Assembly (NCBI RefSeq): GCF_011250515.1
Contig: NZ_JAANOP010000005.1
Span: forward strand, 188,877 to 252,876
Source of the DNA: Aquirufa ecclesiirivi
GTDB lineage: Bacteria > Bacteroidota > Bacteroidia > Cytophagales > Spirosomataceae
Direction of reading: 5' to 3'
Length of the DNA stretch: 64,000 nucleotides
Position numbers and translations under genes: made by a program. Within the stretch, counting starts at the first letter, position 1; each line of letters starts with the position of its first letter. The notes under the pieces were generated by a model that saw only the letters and a program-made list of their open reading frames with translations, made no database searches and was not told the DNA's origin. This document shows, piece after piece, positions 17,369 to 25,071 of this stretch.

Positions 17369-18202
17369 ATGAAAAAAATCGTCATTCTCCTCTCATTAAT
17401 TTTGGGTTTCCAAGAACTCGATGCCCAATCCTGCTGCTTTCTCAAAAAAGACGACATGCAATTAATGGCATCCAATAAAGCCTTCCAACGCTCACATAAA
17501 TTGCCTAAACCTTATGTACATATCTCAAAAGCTGGAGGTGAAATGATTGAGTTCAGTACACCTGACGGCCAAAAAGCCAAAGCATTTTATATCAAAGCCG
17601 CTAAGCCTACCAAAACTACTTTATTCGTATTCCAAGAATGGTGGGGACTCAATGATCATGTTAAAAGAGAAGCCGAACACTTCTATAGTACATTAGGAAA
17701 CGTCAATGTCCTAGCCATCGACATGTATGACGGCAAGGTTGCCACCACGCGAGAAGATGCAGGAAAATACATGGGAGAAGCAAATCCAGCCCGACTAGAA
17801 GCCATCATCCGTGGTGCAATAAAACAGGTAGGACCAGAGGCTAAAATTGCCACCGTAGGCTGGTGTTTTGGAGGTGGATTATCTTTAAAAGCGTCTATTT
17901 TGGCGGGAAAACAAGGTGTAGCTTGTGTGATGTACTACGGAATGCCTGTGAAAGATGTCTATGAATTAAAAGCCTTGAATACCGATGTATTGGGTTTATT
18001 CGCAGGTAAAGAACAATGGATTTCCCCAAAAGTAGTTGCAGAATTTGAAGAAAACATGAAGGCCGCTGGCAAAAAACTACAAGTGAAAAGCTTTGATGCT
18101 GAGCATGCTTTCGCCAATCCTTCTAACCCAGCATTCGACAAAAAATCCACTGAAGAAGCCTGGAATATGGCCATTGCTTATTTCAAGGAAAGAATAAAAT
18201 AA
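17369..18202 (+). CDS. Exported dienelactone hydrolase family protein
   Basis: 277 residues with a signal peptide (about 1-20). The alpha/beta-hydrolase nucleophile is C166 in GWCFGGG and the histidine is H247 in DAEHAF. The third triad residue, normally Asp, appears as E215 in AGKEQWISP. The family hydrolyses lactones or esters; the exported form suggests a periplasmic substrate. It is divergent from the large ThuA protein, 89 bases apart, which hints at a shared carbohydrate role, and its 3' end faces the amine oxidase. Confidence 0.9.
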   Translation: MKKIVILLSLILGFQELDAQSCCFLKKDDMQLMASNKAFQRSHKLPKPYVHISKAGGEMIEFSTPDGQKAKAFYIKAAKPTKTTLFVFQEWWGLNDHVKREAEHFYSTLGNVNVLAIDMYDGKVATTREDAGKYMGEANPARLEAIIRGAIKQVGPEAKIATVGWCFGGGLSLKASILAGKQGVACVMYYGMPVKDVYELKALNTDVLGLFAGKEQWISPKVVAEFEENMKAAGKKLQVKSFDAEHAFANPSNPAFDKKSTEEAWNMAIAYFKERIK

Positions 18203-18253
18203 ATATTTAGGGCAGCTTCTAGAGCGTTTCTTTCAACACTTCAGAAGCTGCCC
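18197..18253 (-). terminator. Terminator overlapping the 3' end of the amine oxidase gene
   Basis: GGGCAGCTTCT (18210-18220) and its perfect inverse (18243-18253) enclose 22 bases. Read on the minus strand the hairpin is followed by TAAATATTTATTTT. The amine oxidase stop codon lies within the second arm, so the stem also encodes the protein's last residues. Confidence 0.6.
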
Positions 18254-19574
18254 GATAACCCGATGAGATAGCCCCATCTAAATAACCACACCATTTCTCT
18301 GCGGTTTCAGTTCCAGCAAAATGTATGTGTTTAAATGGGACTCTAATTTGGTGTCCAAACTGCGTCAAGGTATTTGGCCCCATCAAACCTGTATAACATC
18401 CACGAGAATACACTTCCTTCGTCCAACATTTATCGATGTATTGCATCGGCATGGAAGCTTGATGACCAAAAATTTTCTCTACGCATTCTAATATCATTTT
18501 TTTGCGAGCCCCTTCTTCCAAATCAATGAAATTTCGAGCATCATTTCCTTCAACAAAGACCAATAATACCCCTTGATCTGAATCAGCATGTCCCACATCA
18601 AAGGTCACTTTAAGTGGATATTCATCACTCACTATTTGCCCACTAAAACCCATTTCTCTCCAAAAAGGAGTCGGGTAAATTAAGTACACCTTCATGGCTG
18701 CACCCATGGGCATTCGCTGGTATAACTGCGCTTTTTGTTGAGGTAAAGGTGGTTCAAATACAATCGTATTTATTAATACAGGAGGAATCGTCAAAATACA
18801 TTTCCTAGCATGTATTTTTAACTTGTTAGTTTCAGCAATAATTCCACTGGCTTGTTGACTCAAGCGTAATAAAGGTGACTCAAGATTAATTTTGTCCAAA
18901 AATGAGGCAGCTATTTTTTTAATTAATCCCTGAGTTCCTCCTTTCAAAATGCTCTGTTGAGCTCCATTTTTTATGGAAATGAGGGTATCCATATTGTCCC
19001 CCGATTTAAAATAAAACAAGGCAAATAGCAGCGAAATCTCCGAAGCTTCTGCGGCAAAAACCGTTTGTATGCCTATCTCAAATAAATGTTTTGCCTTGGC
19101 CGTCCAGATATATTTTTCCATCCAAGTGGCCAAAGTCATGGCATCAAATTCCTTAGCTTTTGGGTGATTCCAAGGCTCGGTCAACGAAATTTGCGCGGAA
19201 AGCTTATTCATTTTACTGATGGCAATTCCTAAATTAATCAATGAAATGGGGTCTATCTTAGGAATCGTACCCGTATAGGAACTGATTTTATTTTTAAACT
19301 TCAATAGGTTCTTTCCTTGGTCATAGGTATCATAGGTTTCTGTTTGGGTTTCCTTGATCCATTCCCATACTAAGTGCTGAGTCGGCCCCACCCACTTCGC
19401 ACCCATATCAACCGTCACACCCGATTCCAAATCCTCCGTCAAGGTTCTTCCTCCTATTCGATCTCGTGATTCAATCACCATAAAATCTTGCTGAGCAGTA
19501 TGTAATTTTTTAGCGGCTGCAATTCCTGCATATCCAGCTCCAACGATCAAAATGTCTGTATTAATTTCCTTCAT
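18219..19574 (-). CDS. Flavin monoamine oxidase-like FAD enzyme
   Basis: 451 residues. FAD-binding GAGYAG is at 12-17, ESRDRIGGRT at 35-44, and the C-terminal FAGTETAEKWCGYLDGAI near 419-436. It resembles animal monoamine oxidase closely: SRGCYTG places C393 where MAO attaches FAD covalently, K295 matches the catalytic-site lysine, and Y431 matches an aromatic-cage tyrosine. It should oxidise an amine with O2 to an aldehyde, ammonia and H2O2; the substrate is unknown. Its start lies 14 bases inside the upstream C69 peptidase gene, indicating coupled translation. Confidence 0.92.
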   Translation of the reverse strand: MKEINTDILIVGAGYAGIAAAKKLHTAQQDFMVIESRDRIGGRTLTEDLESGVTVDMGAKWVGPTQHLVWEWIKETQTETYDTYDQGKNLLKFKNKISSYTGTIPKIDPISLINLGIAISKMNKLSAQISLTEPWNHPKAKEFDAMTLATWMEKYIWTAKAKHLFEIGIQTVFAAEASEISLLFALFYFKSGDNMDTLISIKNGAQQSILKGGTQGLIKKIAASFLDKINLESPLLRLSQQASGIIAETNKLKIHARKCILTIPPVLINTIVFEPPLPQQKAQLYQRMPMGAAMKVYLIYPTPFWREMGFSGQIVSDEYPLKVTFDVGHADSDQGVLLVFVEGNDARNFIDLEEGARKKMILECVEKIFGHQASMPMQYIDKCWTKEVYSRGCYTGLMGPNTLTQFGHQIRVPFKHIHFAGTETAEKWCGYLDGAISSGYRAASEVLKETL

Positions 19575-20895
19575 GTTTCATTACCCTATTTTGCCATTTC
19601 CAATACAAGAAATATGCGAACGATCTTATGTTGAATTTGCTTTTGCCTTTTTGTTGTTCCAGTGCTTTCACCAACCGCAAACAAGTATCAATAGCATTCT
19701 GGCTAAGCTCTTCTCTCTTTTTCATGTCCATACTTAGGGACAATATTTGATCTTCTTCTAGCCAAGAATTCTCGTTTTCTTGTTGGAATAGCTGAATTTT
19801 AGCATGCAAAGATCGATAATCGCTCAAAGCCTTACGGTGAATTTTCTCCCATTGCCACCAATAGGAATGGTCCAAACGCTTACTAGCCTGTGGAAATACA
19901 TCGTCATTCAAGGTATTGGTTCCAAAGTAAAAAGGTTTAAAAACCGACAAACATGGTGCGGATGATCCGGTAAGCCATACACTAGAATTAGCTTTACCTC
20001 TTAACTCCACCACCATACTACCCGTGGTTTGGGAAGGAGTCAATAGTCCTTGTGCATGCAAACAAATATTTCCCATATTTCCTTGGCATGGCTCGAAATT
20101 TTCCTTGATTCGGTGGCTTCTCAAAATACCAAAAGCATCTTGAATACTGAATTTTTGGCTATCTAAAGCAGGTGCTTGAAGCTCACATTGATGTTTACGA
20201 GATAGCCCCTTACCCAAAAATGTCATGATGGGCTCGGAAAAAGCCCTTTGGAAATCGAAAGGAACCCCTTCTTTCATCCAAGATTTTTGATAGGCAAAAG
20301 CTTGGGCATCAGGATGTATCTGATCAAAATCAGTGCCAAGCGTCAACACATTGGAAATGGCATAAAAGGAATCAATGTGTTTATATGCCCAAAATGGTCC
20401 AGCCGTTTCCAATACATAAGCTGAATGAGGGTCGGCAATCAAAAAACTATTACTGTAAAACATTCCCTTGTCTTGATAGCCACCACAAGCATCTTGCCCA
20501 TATTTCCCCAAGAGTTCAAGGATCATTTCCAAAGCAAATTGAGCCGTTTTCGACTGTTCCAAGGCTAAGCGCAATAAGTCCATTCCAGTCAAGCCATCAT
20601 TTTTTCGGGGCAAATGCATTTTGGTAAATACCGCCTCATTCCCAATAGCCACACCATGTTCATTGATACCCATTTCTGCACCCCACATGTGGAAAGGTTT
20701 GGAAAGGATAACCTCATGAACTTGTTCTGGACAATCTACTACAATAAATGTTGCCTTTACTCGTTTCTGAGGTCGCTGTTGAGCAGAAAATCGAACAATT
20801 TGTTGAGCTTCATTTGGCTCACGATCTGAATTTTTAGCTAAGATGGCATTCCCATGTAGGATTCGATAAGAAGGGCTAAAAAAAGTATCGCACAT
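19561..20895 (-). CDS. Secernin-like C69 family peptidase
   Basis: 444 residues from ATG at 20895. An upstream in-frame start at 20985 is rejected because the C69/secernin fold needs an N-terminal nucleophilic cysteine, and only the 20895 start gives Met-Cys (MCDTFF). The N-terminal part, with GNAILAKNSDREPNEAQ, is typical of secernins and other N-terminal-nucleophile hydrolases. It probably cleaves an amide bond, but no substrate is known. It overlaps the amine oxidase gene by 14 bases, so the two may work on the same nitrogen compound: amide hydrolysis releasing an amine, then oxidation. That link is inference. Confidence 0.85.
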   Translation of the reverse strand: MCDTFFSPSYRILHGNAILAKNSDREPNEAQQIVRFSAQQRPQKRVKATFIVVDCPEQVHEVILSKPFHMWGAEMGINEHGVAIGNEAVFTKMHLPRKNDGLTGMDLLRLALEQSKTAQFALEMILELLGKYGQDACGGYQDKGMFYSNSFLIADPHSAYVLETAGPFWAYKHIDSFYAISNVLTLGTDFDQIHPDAQAFAYQKSWMKEGVPFDFQRAFSEPIMTFLGKGLSRKHQCELQAPALDSQKFSIQDAFGILRSHRIKENFEPCQGNMGNICLHAQGLLTPSQTTGSMVVELRGKANSSVWLTGSSAPCLSVFKPFYFGTNTLNDDVFPQASKRLDHSYWWQWEKIHRKALSDYRSLHAKIQLFQQENENSWLEEDQILSLSMDMKKREELSQNAIDTCLRLVKALEQQKGKSKFNIRSFAYFLYWKWQNRVMKHEGN

Positions 20896-21051
20896 GTTTG
20901 GGAGGTATTTAAGCAAACAATTAAAATACAAGTATGGAATTAATTTCACGCATCTCAAAATAATTGTAGTTCCTGTAAATCTCAAAAATGAGAAGCAGGA
21001 TTATTCAATCAAAAATCTTAAGTTTGTACTACATCAAAAGCGCTCAATGCA

Positions 21052-21243
21052 ATGAAATACCTCGTTCTATTTTGCTTGATTTCATTCAGTATTCCGGCTC
21101 ATAGCAGGGTAGTAGATTCAAAAGTGGAGTTAAGCTATTCAAGCTCAACGAACAAGAAAGCGGCTAAATATCGTAAAAAGAAAGGTTTTCTTTGGGGACT
21201 TTTCAAAAAGAAGAAAAAAGGCTGCGATTGTCCAAAATTGTAA
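21052..21243 (+). CDS. Tiny secreted lysine-rich protein, unknown
   Basis: 63 residues: signal peptide (about 1-18), a short Ser-rich stretch, then a strongly basic C-terminal half with KKAAKYRKKKG and FKKKKKG, ending CDCPKL. A TAAGTTTG element (21019-21026) fits a -7 box 25 bases before the ATG. I do not recognise a family; a two-cysteine Cys-Asp-Cys-Pro end on a cationic tail is distinctive. It is isolated between the divergent C69 gene and the convergent PhyH gene. It may be a cell-surface or RNA/DNA-binding peptide, unproven. Confidence 0.65.
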   Translation: MKYLVLFCLISFSIPAHSRVVDSKVELSYSSSTNKKAAKYRKKKGFLWGLFKKKKKGCDCPKL

Positions 21244-21268
21244 TTTGTTTTTTCGTTAATGCCTAGGC

Positions 21269-22060
21269 TTAAACCAAAACAGGATTCAAAGTAGAAGCAG
21301 CCGCTTTTCCTGGAGCTAAACCTTGCAACCAACGCTGACGGTCTGCTTCTTGATTTTCATTTTGAGGTTCAATGATGATGGCATCCGCATCCATATAAAT
21401 GATGGTCATTACCTCCCGCATTTTATTCGAATGATTGCCCGGTGCGGCATGCAAAGTCCAACCCTTATGAAAGGTCGCATCTCCTGCTTTCATCGTTTTT
21501 TGAGCTACAATCGGAAAATTCTTTTCCTTGACAAATTGACTGATCATCTGTTCCGACTCATCGGATATATTTACCAAAGGTAAGTTGACATCTTGAGTAC
21601 CTGAGGCAAAAGTAAGCATCCCCATTTCTTCGTCGATATCCACCAAAGGCATCCACATGGTCACGGTATTTTTGGTATTTAAAGGCCAATAATACTGATC
21701 TTGATGCCATGGAGTTAGGCCTCCTCCTGGCTCCTTAAATAAAGCTTGATCATGATATAGTCGAACCCGCTCAACCCCCAATAAATCGGCTGCTATTTGA
21801 GCAAATCGTTTGGCTAAAGTAAATTCTCTGATTTTAGTATCCTCTTCCCACAAATTCATCATTTGTAAAAATGCTTTCCCATAGGTATCGCGTTCAGCTA
21901 AGGACTTTTGCTTCGCGCGAAAATCCTTAGCCCAGCGATTGATTGCTTCCCTATATGGTTGCAAATCATCGGCACTCAACACGTCTGGTAAATAGACGTG
22001 TCCATTCATATTAAAATAGGTTTTGTCTGTGTTCTTCAGTAAGTAAGCTTGATCAAGCAT
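21269..22060 (-). CDS. Phytanoyl-CoA dioxygenase (PhyH) family protein
   Basis: 263 residues. The iron ligands of a 2-oxoglutarate dioxygenase are visible as H119 and D121 (TPWHQDQYYW) and H204 (GWTLHAAPGN), with R215 placed to bind 2-oxoglutarate. The family hydroxylates diverse small molecules; members near AraC regulators in Bacteroidota often have unknown substrates. It is divergent from the AraC-type gene, 127 bases apart, so it is a likely target of that regulator. It ends 25 bases from the tiny basic protein gene that runs toward it. Confidence 0.9.
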   Translation of the reverse strand: MLDQAYLLKNTDKTYFNMNGHVYLPDVLSADDLQPYREAINRWAKDFRAKQKSLAERDTYGKAFLQMMNLWEEDTKIREFTLAKRFAQIAADLLGVERVRLYHDQALFKEPGGGLTPWHQDQYYWPLNTKNTVTMWMPLVDIDEEMGMLTFASGTQDVNLPLVNISDESEQMISQFVKEKNFPIVAQKTMKAGDATFHKGWTLHAAPGNHSNKMREVMTIIYMDADAIIIEPQNENQEADRQRWLQGLAPGKAAASTLNPVLV

Positions 22061-22187
22061 CTAGCTAATTTTTCGATCAAAGTTCTATAAAAAGAATCCG
22101 ACTATCTACCGTGAAATTTGTAAAAATTAATGCAATTTTACCATAGAATAATACATATATCGACTAATCTGATAATTTTCAAATAAG

Positions 22188-23075
22188 ATGAAAGCAAGTT
22201 TGGAGCATTTAGCCAAAGGAAGTGATGCTTTTTCCTTTGAGATCAAGGAAGTGAAACAAGCGCGTTTTGATGCTCCCTATCATTTTCATCCAGAATTGGA
22301 ACTCACCTTAATTATTTCAGGAGAGGGAAAAAGATTCATTGGAAATCAAATAAGTGACTTCAGCCCAGGGGATTTAGTTCTTCTGGGGTCAAATTTACCG
22401 CATTGTTGGCAAAATCACCGGAAAGATTGGCTAACGGAGGATTTGGAAGAAGATGCAGCCCAGGCTTTAGTGATACATTTTTCTGCAGATTTCTTGGGAG
22501 AGGCCTTTATGAATAGAAAAGAAAGTGCCGCTATAAAATCGTTATTAGAAAGAGCCAAACTGGGATTCGCCATTCAAGGGAGTACACAAGATAAAATTGC
22601 CAGGGAAATGCTACTCTTAAAAGGCTTAGCCCCCTTCCCGCGTTTATTGAATTTTTTGCAAATCTTACATACACTAAGCACACAAGCAGCGGATCTTCAA
22701 CCCATTGAGTCCAGTGAAAGTAGTTATACCCTATCTACGGTTGATTTAGAAAGAATCAATCGTGTATACGCTTATGTCATTGCTAACTATACCCATGAAG
22801 TCCACTTGGATGAAGTGGCTCATTTGGCCAACATGACTGAAACCGCTTTTTGCCGCTATTTCAAAAAAGTAACCAATAAAACCTTTGTAGAGTTAGTCAC
22901 GGAATTCAGGATAAAACATGCTTGTCAATTACTTAGAAGCAGCTCCAAACCCATGATTGAGATTTGTTTTGAAAGCGGATTTGGGAATCTTTCTCATTTC
23001 AACAAGCAGTTCAAACAATGGATGAAAATGCCTCCCTTACAATATCGAAAATTGACCTTGGAATGGCATCAATAA
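22188..23075 (+). CDS. AraC-family transcriptional regulator
   Basis: 295 residues. The N-terminal cupin-like ligand domain (about 15-100, with FDAPYHFHPELELTLI and LPHCWQNH) is followed by an AraC double helix-turn-helix (about 190-290), with FESGFGNLSHFNKQFKQWMKMPPLQYRK as the second helix pair. The ligand is unknown. It reads away from the PhyH dioxygenase gene, the classic arrangement for local control. A 33-bp palindrome begins five bases after its stop. Confidence 0.93.
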   Translation: MKASLEHLAKGSDAFSFEIKEVKQARFDAPYHFHPELELTLIISGEGKRFIGNQISDFSPGDLVLLGSNLPHCWQNHRKDWLTEDLEEDAAQALVIHFSADFLGEAFMNRKESAAIKSLLERAKLGFAIQGSTQDKIAREMLLLKGLAPFPRLLNFLQILHTLSTQAADLQPIESSESSYTLSTVDLERINRVYAYVIANYTHEVHLDEVAHLANMTETAFCRYFKKVTNKTFVELVTEFRIKHACQLLRSSSKPMIEICFESGFGNLSHFNKQFKQWMKMPPLQYRKLTLEWHQ

Positions 23076-23079
23076 TCCT

Positions 23080-23112
23080 AACGCTGTCAAGGTTTCAAAC
23101 CTTGCCAGCGTT
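23080..23112. repeat. 33-bp palindrome, copy 2
   Basis: Arm AACGCTGTCAAGGTT, centre TCA, arm AACCTTGCCAGCGTT, with one mismatch in the stem. It sits between the AraC gene (+) and the terC-like gene (-), which converge. Confidence 0.9.
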
Positions 23113-23169
23113 GGGCAAATTTCACAAATTATCCCCAAATTCTCTGCCAACAAACTGATAATAAACTGA

Positions 23170-24213
23170 TTATTTCTTCTCAGGGAACAGCATACTTAAT
23201 ACAATACTCACAGTCAAAATTCCAATAATGACTCCTAAAGATGCTAAGGTTCCAAAACCTATTTGCTCCAAATAATGATGCGCTAACATCTTGATACCAA
23301 CAAAACTCAAAAGCACCCCTAAACCGATCGGTAAAAAACGGAATAGACCCATTAAGTTTGACAAAAAGAAAAATAAAGACCTCAATCCCATAACAGCAAA
23401 AACATTGGAAAAGAAAACAATGTATGGGTCTTTTGAGATGGAAAAAATAGCTGGAATAGAATCCACTGCAAATAAAATATCCGTAAATGCAATAACCACC
23501 ACTACGACAAAAATGGGTGTAATGTATAATTTGCCCGTTTTCATTCGAACAAAAAAGCGGCCAATCACATTTCTTTTATACACGTTAAAATACTTAGACA
23601 ATATCTTCACGACAGGATGATGACCAGGAACCATTTCTTCCTCACCGTCTTTTTTTATGATAATACTTATACCCGTGTAGACCAAAAATGCCCCGAACAA
23701 ATAAATAATCCAATCGAATTTTTGCAATAAGGCTGCTCCTAAAAATATGAAGATTAGTCGCAATACAATGGCCCCCAATACCCCCCAAACTAAAATCTTT
23801 TTGTAATAGCGCTTTTGAACCCCGAAAGAATTAAAAATCAAAATAAAGACAAAAACATTATCAGCCGATAAAGAGTATTCCACCAAATAACCTGTAATAA
23901 ACTCCAAGGACATATTTTCCTGAAATACAGCTAGTTGATCTAAATAAGTACCCGACCCTAATTGAATCTGTTTGGCATATAATTCCTGAACAATCTGCAA
24001 ACTTGGCACGTCATGAATACCATGAACCATACCTCCATTAAACCTCAAAAACAGATAAAACAATAGGGCCAAAACCACCCAAGCTCCACTCCAAAAACCT
24101 GCTTCTCGAAAAGTCACTTCCGACTGTGGCCCAGTCTTAAAAACACCTAAATCCACCAACATCACTGCCAAGACTCCCACTGAAAACAGAATAAAAAACA
24201 AAGTTTCGCTCAT
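23170..24213 (-). CDS. TerC family integral membrane protein
   Basis: 347 residues with about nine membrane helices. Acidic membrane motifs typical of TerC/Alx proteins are present: SLEFITGYLVEYSLSADNVFVF (about 103-124) and FTDILFAVDSIPA (about 248-260). The family is tied to metal (Mn2+) export or tellurite resistance; a manganese role during protein secretion has been shown in Bacillus and E. coli relatives. It is a single gene, divergent from the glycosyltransferase 55 bases away. Confidence 0.92.
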   Translation of the reverse strand: MSETLFFILFSVGVLAVMLVDLGVFKTGPQSEVTFREAGFWSGAWVVLALLFYLFLRFNGGMVHGIHDVPSLQIVQELYAKQIQLGSGTYLDQLAVFQENMSLEFITGYLVEYSLSADNVFVFILIFNSFGVQKRYYKKILVWGVLGAIVLRLIFIFLGAALLQKFDWIIYLFGAFLVYTGISIIIKKDGEEEMVPGHHPVVKILSKYFNVYKRNVIGRFFVRMKTGKLYITPIFVVVVVIAFTDILFAVDSIPAIFSISKDPYIVFFSNVFAVMGLRSLFFFLSNLMGLFRFLPIGLGVLLSFVGIKMLAHHYLEQIGFGTLASLGVIIGILTVSIVLSMLFPEKK

Positions 24214-24268
24214 AAATATCTAATTTTACACCAAAGCCCAAAGTTCGTAAATCTTTGGCACACATTTT

Positions 24269-25009
24269 ATGTACGAAGGGAAAAAGGTAATTGTTGTGAT
24301 GCCTGCCTACAAAGCCGCACTCACACTCGAAAAAACGTATAACGAAATTCCTCACGATTGGGTGGATGAAGTCATTCTTGTAGATGACCATAGTCCCGAT
24401 AATACGGTTGAAGTCGCGAAGCAAATTGGCATTCAACATGTGATTCGCCACGACAAAAACAAGGGTTACGGAGGCAATCAAAAAACTTGTTATACCAAGG
24501 CCTTGGAATTACAGGGAGACATTGTCATTATGCTTCACCCGGATTATCAGTATACTCCATTGCTCTTAAAAGCCATGATAAGTATTATTGGAAATGGTTT
24601 ATATCCCGTGGTTTTTGCCTCCAGAATTCTAGGGAAAGGTGCTTTGAAAGGAGGAATGCCCATTTATAAATACATCGCCAATCGTATTTTAACCTTGTAT
24701 CAAAATATTTTGATTGGTCAAAAATTATCCGAATACCATACAGGTTACCGAGCTTTTTCAAGAGAAGCTTTAGAAGCTGTTTCTTTTCAAGAATGTGACG
24801 ATGATTTTATCTTCGACAATCAAATGGTCCTCCAATTATTTTGGAAAAACTTTGAAGTAGGTGAAGTAACCTGTCCCACCAAATATTTTGAAGAGGCTTC
24901 TTCCATCAATTTCAAACGTAGTTCCATTTATGGATTTGGCGTATTATGGTATTCCCTTCGTTATCGCTTAGCCAAAATGGGCTGGACTTGGGATTTAATG
25001 GGAAAGTAA
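24269..25009 (+). CDS. Family 2 glycosyltransferase (dolichyl-phosphate-mannose synthase-like)
   Basis: 246 residues with one GT-A domain. VVMPAYKAALTLEKTYNEIP opens it, the nucleotide-binding VDDHSPDNT is at about 36-44, and HPDYQYTP near residue 91 replaces the usual DxD with the DPM/DPG-like HPDYQY. The missing C-terminal membrane anchor suggests a soluble or peripheral enzyme that transfers a sugar to a polyprenyl phosphate or glycan. No glycan cluster surrounds it. A bidirectional terminator separates it from the convergent TonB receptor. Confidence 0.9.
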   Translation: MYEGKKVIVVMPAYKAALTLEKTYNEIPHDWVDEVILVDDHSPDNTVEVAKQIGIQHVIRHDKNKGYGGNQKTCYTKALELQGDIVIMLHPDYQYTPLLLKAMISIIGNGLYPVVFASRILGKGALKGGMPIYKYIANRILTLYQNILIGQKLSEYHTGYRAFSREALEAVSFQECDDDFIFDNQMVLQLFWKNFEVGEVTCPTKYFEEASSINFKRSSIYGFGVLWYSLRYRLAKMGWTWDLMGK

Positions 25010-25024
25010 CATTTCAAAATTCCA

Positions 25025-25060
25025 TAAAAAAATCCCCTGCCAGACCGACAGGGGATTTTT
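25025..25060. terminator. Bidirectional terminator
   Basis: AATCCCCTG (25031-25039) pairs with CAGGGGATT (25049-25057), flanked by an A run and a T run. It lies between the convergent glycosyltransferase and TonB receptor genes. Confidence 0.9.
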
Positions 25061-25071
25061 GTTGAATTAGC

